Source of the DNA: Oxyruncus cristatus
Lineage: Eukaryota > Chordata > Aves > Passeriformes > Cotingidae
Length of the DNA: 64,000 bases
Assembly: GCA_013399855.1 (NCBI GenBank)
Contig: VXAY01006170.1
Coordinates: forward strand, 1-64,000
Direction of reading: 5' to 3'
The stretch's first letter is position 1. Each line of letters begins with the position of its first letter. The translations under genes were made by a program, and so were the position numbers. Shown here piece after piece: positions 28,020 to 39,100 of this stretch. The notes beneath the pieces are model-generated. The model saw nothing but the letters and a program-made list of their open reading frames with translations. It made no database searches and had not been told where the DNA came from.

Positions 28020-29455
28020 GCGGAGTCCTCGGCCGGCAGTGGCAACACAAGAGAGGGAGAACAGAAAGCCCTAACGCCCAAGCCAGCGTGGGGAGGGGAT
28101 CTCGGGAGATCCCGGTGGGAAGGGGCCGGGCTGGCCCGCCGCGAGGGCAGCGCGAGGCGGTCAGACAGACGGAGAAGTGAGCACCATGGGGTGGTGAGGC
28201 GGAAAGCACCGGCCGAGAGCACCGAGGGCAGACGGGGCGGCTGCCTCTGATGGCACCGCGGAACCTGCCCGTTCCAGAGGGTGTGAGGCGTCCCTGAAGG
28301 CCCCACCAGCTGCGGCACAGGGGGCTGAGGCTGCCCAGTCCCCAGCCCGGCAGGGTTTGGGGACTGGGTAGGCTTGGTAGACCTGGCCCTGGGGTCACCT
28401 TTCCCCAAATATCTCTCCAGGGCCCCGGCTGACTGTGGGGGCTGAGCTGGAGAGAAGGAGGAGGCCCCCACAGGCCAGGTGGGCACAAGAGCGGGGTGCT
28501 GATTCACAGGGCACCCCACACCATGGCTGGGGACAAGCCAGAAGGGGGTGCTGCAGGCAGCAGCCCCAACTTGGTGAGTGCCAGCACCCTTGTCCCATCC
28601 CAGCCAAGCTGGCTTTGGGGACAATCAGAGGACACTGGAGCTGGAGCAGCCTGTGACAGCACTATCCCAAGCCCCATGTTCCCCCTTCCCACATGGCCGG
28701 GGACTAAGGCACCACAGCAGCACCAGGGCTGACCCACTCTGTGCAGGAGCCTGGCCTGTGACAGCGCTGGGTAAGGCCAGAGGGACACATGGCAGTCCCA
28801 GGTGTCTCCAGAGCACCAATATGGGGCACAGCAGGGCCCTGCCAGGCTTCAGGAGGGCACAGGGCTGGGAGGAGCAGGCAGCATGGGCAGCAACCTCAGG
28901 CTCCTCAATCCATACCCCCAGGCCTGGCAGCACTGAGGGGATGGGAGGCAGGTTGTGCCTCCCCCAGCACCAAGGGGACAGGGATGGGCATCCAGCTGCC
29001 CACGGTTGGGGTAACAGCAGCCTCCCCCTACCCTGGTACCTGTGGGAGGAGATGCCCCATGGCATCCTGGCCTGGCAAAAACCCTGTCTCCCTGCCCTGT
29101 GCTTTTGGGGAGGAGGGAGTGGCCCGGTGAGGGATGCTCTGGGAGCATCCCAGTGCCACCGGCCTCCAAGTCCCACCTCAGCCAAGCTGTGTGGCCCCAG
29201 GAGGTGGGATCAGGGACTGGAGATCATCCAGTGAGCACCAGTTTTGTAACAGAGGTGGTTTGAGTGGTGAAACCAACAGCTGCAAAAGAAACCAAAGGGG
29301 AAGGCTGCTGCTGCCAGGGAAGCGGAGGGCACCAGACCACAGGCTCCAGGCCAGGAGAGTGAAGAACCAGAACAAAAAAAGGGACCAAAGCAAAGTCTGG
29401 ACTCGGCCAAAGGAAAAGGGGAAGGGGGGAACAAAATAAAATAACCGAAGCAGGG

Positions 29456-29461
29456 TTTATT
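29456..29461 (-). promoter_or_regulatory. NAV1: AATAAA poly(A) signal, proximal NAV1 site
   Basis: The minus strand reads ccaataaaccc, followed within about 20 bases by the T-rich ttattttattttgttcc, a good downstream element. It would give a 3'UTR of about 0.6 kb. Confidence 0.65.
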
Positions 29462-30023
29462 GGGTTGTCCTGGACGCAGGGGCTGCCATGCGGGTGAAAG
29501 GGGGAACACACAGGCAGCGGCGAGAGCCGCGCTCCCCTCGGCCGGCGCGAGGCAGGAGCTCCCGCAGGGGCGGCTCCCTCGGCTTTGCCCAGCGGGTGCA
29601 GAGGGAGCCGGAGCCCCTTGAGCCTGCGCTCTCATCCTGCAGCCACACACTCCTCCCGTGCCCCCCAGGTGGCTCCCGCGGGGTCCCTGCCCCACGCAGG
29701 GGCCTTCCTGCGGCTCCCAGGAGCAGGGGCACAGCCACAGAGGTCGCCCTGGTCCCAAAGCCCGAGAGTTTATAATAGAGACAGAAAAAACCAAGAAGAG
29801 AAACCAGGATTCTCCTACCCCCAGAGTCAGGAGGGGAGATGGCACCTCGTGCTCTCCCACGGATGAGCCGAGTTTCCCCACGCTCCGCCAGGACACGCCG
29901 GAGCCCTGCTCCTCTCTGCTCGCTCGCCAGCCCCGCGCTCCTAGATGCCAAAGGAAAAGAAGAGCAGCCCAGCAGGAGTGGTGGCTGGCAGCTCCCCTCT
30001 GCCTGGGCTGGCATGTCCGGGCC

Positions 30024-30119
30024 TCACAGAGTCGACTGCAGGTCAGGGTCCACCATGGTCTCACGGTCTGGAGACTCGATGTAGTTGGCGGCTTCCTGGA
30101 GCTTGAGCAGCATGGCCAT
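30024..30119 (-). CDS. NAV1: NAV1 exon w29 (C-terminus, stop)
   Basis: Residues 1591-1621: [20 protein letters not shown], then [11 protein letters not shown] and TGA at 30026-30024. Acceptor gttcccacag. Confidence 0.96.
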   Translation of the reverse strand: MAMLLKLQEAANYIESPDRETMVDPDLQSTL

Positions 30120-33100
30120 CTGTGGGAACAGAAGAGTGGCATGAGCCCGAAGGGTGGCTGGGGAGGCCACTTGGCTCTCCTTGCCCTCCTGGACAAACCA
30201 CCCATACTGGGAAGCTCCTTAAAGGGTAAAGCAAATCCCAGGATATTGCAAAATCCCTTCCCTGCACCAGGATCCTGGCTGGGATGCTCAAGGCTCAGTG
30301 TGCCACAGCATCATCACTAGGCATCACCTGTGGCAGCCAGTCAGCCAGCAGCCTCTCTGGGTGACACGCCAGGACATATATATGAGCACACGTGTGCCTC
30401 TGTGTGGCTCTGCATGGGGACACAATGCCTTGTGGAGCGTCACACCATTCCCATTCACTGGCACGCCACCACGTGCTCTGGTGTGCAGCCCAGCTGCCAG
30501 TACCACCACCCTGCACCCACCGCTCCTCCTGGGAGCGCAAAGTGCTTCTGCACCCCCAGACTGGGCTTTTTACACTAAAAATTAAGTGGGAGAGCAAAGC
30601 TCCAGCCTGCTCTGCCCCCTCCACCAGCCCCTCCAAGCCCACCCACAGTGCCCAGCATACCAGTGGGTCCGAGTCCAGGGAGCTGGGTGTTGTGTCCTTG
30701 ACAGTGCGCTCCTCGGGGGGGGACACAGCGCTGTGGGGCCCGATGGTGGGTGGGGGCAGGTGGTACAGTTTGGACTGGTCCTGCTGCGCTGACGGCCAGG
30801 GCAGGGTGTCCCGCACCCACTCCACAGGATCCTCCCAGGCTGCCTTCTGCCCGTGGACCTGTGGCAGGGAGCAAGTGGTAGCTGACTCCTCAGCACATGC
30901 CAGAGCCGGTGATGTGGCACCCTGAGCCCCCCAGGACAGTGCCATGTCCCACAGCAGCCACATGGAACGGACTGACAGAGAGGTCACCTGCACCCACAAT
31001 CCCAGTACCTCCCCTTTCCCCACCATGGCTGCACCAGCATGTCCCTGCACTGGTCAGTGTTCCCACGTGCCAGCAGCACTGGGTACCTTGAGCCCATCTT
31101 TCGCCCCCTCCTGCAGGTAAGGGATGATGGAGTTGTTCCACAGGTCGATGAACCAAGTCCGGAAATCCTCAATTCCAATGGGGCAGGACAGAAAGAAGCA
31201 GGGGCCTGCAGGGGGAAAGGCAGACAGTGGAAATGAGAGCCCTGCTCCCGGCAGTCACTGGCCCCACGGCTCACAGCACCAACGTGGGCACACCTGGTTG
31301 GCAGGGTGCCCTGGGAGCAGTGTCTGGGCAGCATCCACCTGCGGCAGGAATCTGCCAGGCAAGGAATGGCGCTGCCAAGTTCAATCTACCCCTAAAAGCA
31401 TGCTGAGGCGTGGGGGATCCACCCAGGAAAACACAGTTCCTCCATGCTCCCCCAATCCCAGGGTGGTGGGACAGGCAGCCTTGGCTAACACCCCAGTGAC
31501 AGCTCCCACAGGAACAAAGGCCACCCAGGGAAAGAGCAGTGCTTGTGTGCATCACCCAGCAGCTGTGGTTGTGTGGGACTGGGGGACACAGGGAGCACGT
31601 CAGACCCCCGAGATCCTCTGCGAGGGATTGGCCCCAGTCCCTGGGGGCTCCCCACAGTGCAGGGCAAAGGAGGGAGGTGAGGCAAGGCCGTACCAATGAG
31701 GAAGTCAGATGTGCTGTGTTTCTCCAGGAAGGTGTGCAAGTGGTACCAGAGCTTGGGCACCCAGTCCAGCACCCGCAGCAGCTCCTCCTTGTTGGCGTTG
31801 ATGTCTGTGTCTGACTCCAGCAGCTTCCGCCGCAGGTAGCGCACCAGGAAGCCGTTGGCTGGCTCCACATTGTTGGAGAAGGTCAGCATCCTGGGGGAAG
31901 GACTCGGGTGGTCAGGACTGGGTCTCCATGCAAGCTGCCCTACTCCCCAGCACCCTCAGGGGACGTCCTCACACCCCCAACCTTGCATGTGCCCGAGGCT
32001 GGGGATTCAGGGCCTGCTGGGGTGGCAGGGACAGGCCTGGGGCTCAGTCCTCATAAGAGCCCCCCGTCAGAGGATGTGACCCCAGAACTGCCCAGTGGTG
32101 AGTGATGGCTTCTGTCCTCCACAACTCCACAGGGTTGGTCACCAGGGATACACAATTCCCACCTGAAGCTGAGATGGAGGCCGTGGTTGGGGGTCATCTT
32201 CACAGGCTGGTTGGTGGTCCCGATGACGTACGGGCTGAGTGAGTGATAGACAAGATCCATGAGAAAAAGCTTCCATGTCACCCCTGCTCGTGGCAGAGCT
32301 GATCTGGACACAGCAGACACGTGCAGTCCCATCCCCACAGCCCAGGGATGTCACCAGGAGCAGCGGGGAGCACGTGTGTGCCCGGGGGGCTGCGCTGGGA
32401 GGGTGCTCTCACCATTTGTGGTACTTGCAGGTGAGCGCGCCGTTGACCAGCTCGCTGATGGAGCCTGCCTCGCTGAGGTCGTCCAGGAGGATCACCAACG
32501 GCACGTCCGCCATGCCTGTCTCCCGGTCGATCTGGTTGGCCAGGTTGGACAAGTACAGCTGCAGGTCCTGCAACAAACAGGCCGGGTGTCAGGTGTGGGG
32601 CCACGGCATGACGGCCACAGGGACGACAGCAGCAGCACCAACAGGGACACTGCTGCCCTCACCTTGCAGGACTGCTGGTGCATGTTGAAGGTGCTGACGA
32701 TGCCCTCGGTGACATCCCGACCCGAGCGCTCCACCAGGTACTCAGCGAGGCGGTTGGTCAGGTAGGTCTTGCCAGTGCCACTGGGTCCCGAGAGGATGAG
32801 GCGGCGGTGCTTCAGCAGGAGGCTGATGTAGTGCTGCATCATCGGCTTGGGGATAAGTGTCTCGAACACCAGGCTGTCCACACACTTCTCCTTCAAGCCT
32901 ACAGGCAGAGGAGGGCTGAGGATCCTGCTCACACCCCGTGACACCGTGAAAGAGCACGGACAGGGCACAGCAACAAAGCCCCTCTGCCACACTGACCTTT
33001 GAGTGTCACCACGACGCTGGTCAGGCCCCGGCGGCACAGCGGCAGCTCCGGTGGCTCTGTGTCCAGCACCCGCTTGATGTGACTAATGCTGTAACCATAG

Positions 33101-36100
33101 ACAGACTCGGTGCTGAGCCCCAGCGTGGATGCAGGATCCATCTTGGTGATGTAATCCTACGTGGAGAAGGACAGAGCTGTCAGTGCCCCTGAAGGCTGTC
33201 AGAGAGCAGCTCCAAGAGAGCTGAGAAGGGCCTGGGCCAGGGAACGCCAGGCATGGTGGAGAGTATCAAAGGATGGCTCTCCAAGAGGGCTCTTCATGCT
33301 CCTACCTTGAAGACCTGGCAGACAGCCTCATCCAGCATCTTCCAGTCCACCTTCCCACTCACCTTGGTCCAGCCCAGGAAAAACTCCTGCTGCTTGAGGT
33401 CCTAGGAGCCAAGGCAGAGGTATGCAGCATTGGAGCACCACGTCCAATCCCTGAGAGGGCCCTCGGCCAGAGCCATGATACAGGAAGAGGTCGGGGTCCC
33501 CACAGAGTCCACACTTACCCCCTTGATGATGTGCTGGGGTGGCATGCGCACCACGATCCGCAGCGTCAGCTCATCCTTCTGGGTGCCAGCGCTGACAGCG
33601 TCCATTGGGGACACGTCTGGGGACAGAGCAGTGAGGCTGTGCTGGCAGGGAGAGCCCAGCCACCGAGCCTGGCCATTGCCCAGCCACAGCGAAATCCCGC
33701 TGCGGCCAACGGTGGCATCGGCAGCACAACAGATCCCCTGCTCACTCCAGGTGAGCAGCAGCATGTTCCCACCACACACACCTCCCTGTCCCAGCCCCTC
33801 CCTGTCTGCCAGCAGCTCTGTCATCCCTACCTGCATCCCCCAGGCTGGGGTTGAAGGCATGGCCAAGGGTGAGACCCAGGGAGCGCCGTGGTGAAGAGGA
33901 GGCCGATGTGCTCGTGATATGGCTGGGAACAGAGCCTGGCACTGCCGAGGGCCCCGGGGCCACCTTGAGACGGTCATTCTCGGCCTTCAGGAGATCCACC
34001 TCCAGCTGTGAGAGAAGCAAGGTGAGGCACAGGGTGAGGAGCTGGATGCCAGCAGCACCCTGGGGGGCAGCATGGCCATGGGGGTGCAGGGACTGTGGGC
34101 ACCCAGGTACTGAGAGCAGCCGGGCTCCTGGCAGGGGTCCTCACCTGCATGTTGTGCATGGTCTCCCGCAGCTGCTCCAGCTGGTGGGCTGAGTTGAGGG
34201 CTTCCAGGCGGATGTCTGTCAGCTTCATCTCCTTCTCCCACAGCTCTGACCGCAGCTCAGACACCTCCTTCTTCTCTGGCTCACCCTCGTTATGGGCCTG
34301 GAAGAGCCTGGGCCAAGGGAGACACTGTGTCTTGCACACGCCCAGGGCAGGAGCCTGCAGCCCCCACGACTGGCCCTCCCTGGCCCCACATACTCAGCCG
34401 TGTCGATGCCCACGGAGGAGGAGGTGGAGGATTTGATGGAGGGTGAGGCAGTCTCTGTGGAGCCATGCTGCAGCTTGGGGGATGAGGGGGCTGATGAGTC
34501 GGGCGTGGCGATCTCCTCGATGTCCGAGTAGGATGAGGCTGACTTGGGGCCCTTTTTGATACTGAAAGCCTTGTTGAAGGAGCTGCGTAGCTACAGGAGA
34601 GGGAAATGTTCTTATTAGAGACAGCCTGACAGTCCAGCCTCGCAAGCAGAGACCTGGCCTGGTTCTGCCCCATCTGCCCAGAACACACAGACAGTCTGAG
34701 CTGGGACCAGTGCCACCACACCCACCACCAAGGTAGCACTGTGACCCACCACCATGTTGGGCTCCAGTCCAACCCTACTGTGCTGGCACAGAAGGATGGG
34801 GTGCACAGCCCTTCAAGGAATATTCATCCCAGCCTGGATGGCACCAGAGACCCAAAGAGCAGGACCCACAATCCTGGTTCACAACATCTCCTGACACTGC
34901 TCCCCACCAGCACCTATGCTGGGATGTCCAGGCACAGCACCAGCACCCCAGTTCATCGGCACAGGCCGACCCATGCTCACATTCACCCCACCACAGTCAT
35001 CTCAGCAAGCAGTATTTAGGGGGACACCCCTGGCTCCTGCCACTGCAGAGCTGGGTCCTGCCCCACGCCTCCCTCTGCACCACGGGCCCTGCTGGAAGCG
35101 CGGAGGGGCAGCCAGCCCTCGGGGGGGTCCCGGGGTCCCGGCTGGGCATGCAGCATGCACACAGCACACACAGAGCGGGGGGGTGAGCAGTGGGCTGAAC
35201 CCAGGGAGGACAACGACACTGCACAGGGACCACACTGGATCTGGGTTCCATCAGCCTGTGGAAGAGCACTAGGACAGGCATCCCAAGCCGACACTGTGAG
35301 CACCAAGGCCTGCTCTGAGGGAAGGTGGGAGGGAGAAGGGATGGAGAACACACAGGATCCATCCCAATCTCCACAGGCACCTGGCAGGCTGCTCTGGGGT
35401 GACCCAAGAATCAGAACTGTTGCATTCCAGTGTAAAAAAAGTGGGTATCCATCTCTGCTGATGGTGGGAGCAGGGGAGCACTGGGACCCACATGGGTACT
35501 GGCAGGGACAGAGGCACTCGGGGCCACATCAAGCAGCCCTGGAGATGCAGAGATGGGCAGTGCCCTAACCCAGTGCCCCCAGCGCCAAAGGCAGGGCTGC
35601 AGGGAGATCCCCATCCCAAAATATCCAGTTACAGGGAGTCAGGAGAGTGCCTGCCTTCCCTGGGGACAGGTCCCATCCGAGCCCTTCCTGCTGCCTTCGG
35701 GCAGTTCAAACCCTTCTTGTGGGTGCCTGTTTGGCCTTAGCATCCAAGGAAGCAGCCAAGGTGGGCACAACCTGGCTGGGGATCCAGGATGGCCTGTGCT
35801 GGGTTAGTGCCAGTGGGATGGATGGGATAGGGAGTGTATGAGCACCATCCCATGAAATGGAGTGGGGGCCCTGGCCAGGCACAGCAGGTGGTGGAGAGGA
35901 TGGCGTGGGACTTACCTCGTACACCTGGAAAAAAAGGGTTGAGGTCAGCATAGGGGGAGAGAAACAAAACAAAGCAAGACTTAATCACACATCCAGCTCG
36001 GAGCTGCCTGGTGTGGGGAAGGGGCTGCCTGGCTGAGGTGTCCGGCCCCCGACACTGCCAGAGCCTGCAGGCAGGAAGGTGACAGGGGGAAAACACAAGG

Positions 36101-39100
36101 AAGCAGGCATGCAGAGCCAGGGCTGGGAAACTCCCAGAGGGGCAGGAGAAGTCCCAGCCAGTGCGCCCATGGTGGCTACACTCCTCATCACTGCTGTCCC
36201 CAGGGGACAGAGGAGACCAGCACCATGAGGCCAAGGTAGACTGAGAGCAGCTGGTTTGTGGGGCTGACTCCGAGCAGACAGCGCCAATGGCTCCCCAAGC
36301 CCCGCGCCTTGTGCCAAATGCCCCACCCGACCCACCCAGCTCTTCTTCTTCTTCTTCTTGGCGTCAGTGTCCTTGCTGCTGCCGATGCTGGAGTGGCTGG
36401 TGATGCTGTTGAGACTGGTGATGCTGTCAGAAGAGTTCTGCCGCTTGATGCGCAGCTCTGGGGTCAGCCAGAGAAACAAGAGATTGGGAAAGGAGAGATC
36501 AGCCACCTGCAACTGCCCCAATACCAGAGCATCCTGCGCTCCCCTCCCTGCACCTCGTCCCTCCTCCCACCCAACACCTTCTGAGCTCCTTCGGAACAAC
36601 GATGTGGGGCTCAGACATCACATGGGCACTGCCTCAAAGCCCAGAGAGATGCCCAGAGCACGCATCATCCTGCTGCTGCCCCAGTCAACCTCCCTGCTGG
36701 CACCTTGTACTCACACTGGGGTGTTGGGGCTTGAAACAGCATTTATGGGAACAAAGCCAAGATCAGCAGCCAAAACTGGCTGCCAGCAAAGGGCCTGGCA
36801 ATGACATGTCCCGGGGAGGATGACCACCCCATTCTCCTACACACAAGCGTTGAGACCTGCTGTGGTGACAGCTTTGGCTGTCCAACCCTGACTTCAGATG
36901 CTCAGGGGTCTCATGCGTGACAGAGCTGCTGCCCAGGGAGCCCTGCTGTTGTGTGAGCTCCCCCTATGAGTGAGAATGCCCTGGGGCCCTGCACCAGCCC
37001 CAGCAGGAGCAGCCCAGCTCAGGAAGGGCTGCATCCCTGTGGTGGGGAGCTGCAGCATCAAGCCTTACCTTTGGGGGTGACATCTGTGCCATTCAGGGCA
37101 CCCTGGATGACAGCTTGGGCCTCTGAGTTCTTCTTCTTCAGGAAGTCAATGGTCTCTCGCAGGTCCAACAGCTCCGTGTCCTGGGGGAGCAGGGCCAGGA
37201 GCCATGGAGTGCATCCCGAAGGTGCAGGGCCCACCCCAAGAGCACTCTTGGGACAGACACATCTGCAGCATCACCCCAGTCCAGCACCCCCCACCCCATG
37301 AGCCCCACCAGCGCCCGCTCAGCACCCCGACAACACCCACCTTCTCCTCAGCAGTTTCGGCCAGGTGCCGCAGGCGGGATGTCATGCTCACCAGGCTCTG
37401 CTCAAAGGCCGCTACCAGGTTGGCCTGGGAGAAGTGGAGAAACGGGTGAACACCCACATATGGGCAAAACCCACAGCTGGGTCAGCACCCACTGCCAGGA
37501 GTGGGATGCAAGAAGCTGAAGGGGAAAATCAGGGCTCCCGCGGGCACATCCAGCACAAGCCCTGTGCCCTGCAGGGACAGAGTGACGTGTCCTGCAGCGG
37601 CTCCCGTGGGGACTCACATTAGCAGACAGCTGGGACGTCAGCGTGGCCACCTTCTCCTGTGAGGACTCAAGCTCACGGCGCAGCTTCCGGATTTGCTGTG
37701 GGGAGAGAGCAGAGGGATGAGGGGGGCTGGGTGCTTGCCCTCGCCAGGGGCAGGAGCGGGCACGAGCAGAGGGTGCGGGCTCACCTCAGACTGCATCTTC
37801 TCCTCAGCCTGGCAGTATGAGAGCAGAGAGACAGACAGACAGAGGCAGGCAGTCAGGGGGACAGCAAGGCACGGACAGGCTCAGCACCAGGCAGAGGCAC
37901 GCACAGAGCCCCCCCTGATCCCACCCGCACCCCCCAGCCATGCACAAAGCAGCGCAGCACGGAGGCAGCTCTTACGGAGGAGTAGGTGGAGGATGCGCTG
38001 GAGGCCAGGGACAGAACCGATCCGTGAACTGCAACAGAGGAAAATCCAGGGTGTCAGAGTGCCTTGGACAGTGGCACCCCAGGGGCCGCACGTCAAGGCA
38101 CAGCACGGCGCAAGGGACAGGGCTCTCAGTGGTGGGGGGCTCTGGGAGGCCTGAGGGAGGCACAGGGTGGGATGGCAGCTGCTCAGCACTGTCCATTTTT
38201 GGTGCATGGCTGCTGAACTCCCTGGGCACACAGCAGGGAACACCCTCCACCTGCACCCTCCTCTCTGGCTGAGCTTGGGGGGTCTGCCACCCTCCCTGGC
38301 TGCTTGGGTTCCCTTCTCCCCAGTGCCACAGCACCCTGGGGCCAACCCAGGGACACTGAACATCCATGGGCGTTAGGGTGGGCTGTGGCCCAGGGCAGAT
38401 TCCAGCACAGAGGAGGCCACCAAGCCCCTCAGGGCTGCTGTTCCTGCTCTGATGCAAAGGATGGGATGCACTGACCCATTCGGTAGTGCTGCAGCACCAG
38501 TAGAAAGGGACAAGTGTGCCGGGAGTCCCACCACCACCCTGGAGCCTCCTCTGCCTGGGCAGGAACATAGCACACTCTCACCATCGTCCACAGGGTCCCG
38601 GAAAGAGCCCGAGCGTATCATGCCCTTGGGCTTGTCGGCCAGGGAGAGAGTGCTGCCCATCTGGGAGGTGCTGTACAGCTCGAAGGTGGAGTCGTGGGTG
38701 GGAATGCTGTTGGAGCGGGTGATCCGCGGGGCTGCGGTGGCAGTGGGGCTCACTGCAAGGAGAAAGCGGGGAGGAAGCAGGGTCAGAGCCACACTGGGGA
38801 CCTGGGATCGGGATGGGGAAGCAGGGCCGGGAGCGATCCATGAGAACTGGGATGCAGTGAGGAAGCAGGGATCGTGGTCCCAAAGCAGGGAGGGGCTGGG
38901 GGAAAGCTAAAAGGCTGGTTGATGCTGGGAAGACCTGGACACTAGCACCAAGGTAACCACAGGGCTGAGAAACAAATCCATCACTCCAGGGCCAGGTGGG
39001 CACCACCACAACAGGGACCGTCACCTGCAGGTGCAGGAGTCCAGCATGCTGCCCCAACCTGCCTGTCTGGACCTCCCAAACCTGCCAAGAACATGCAGCT

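Larger units (their letters stand above)
26415..30023 (-). other. NAV1: NAV1 3'UTR (long form, inferred)
   Basis: No coding sequence recognised. Two well-formed poly(A) signals bound a short form (29456-29461) and a long form (26432-26437). The distal part (26440-26960) has AT-rich UTR texture. A minisatellite sits at 27050-27310. Two UGUACAUA Pumilio-type motifs lie at 28012-28019 and 26675-26682. Mammalian NAV1 also has a multi-kilobase 3'UTR. Confidence 0.6.

Noticed and set aside
27572..28624. 350-codon minus-strand frame
   Set aside because: Lies in the NAV1 3'UTR, rich in Pro, Ala and Ser without a domain, and overlaps open frames on the plus strand.
38582..38752. TRSNSIPTH considered as a second SxIP motif
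   Set aside because: The spacing is N-S-I-P; the Ser is not two positions before Ile, so it does not meet SxIP.
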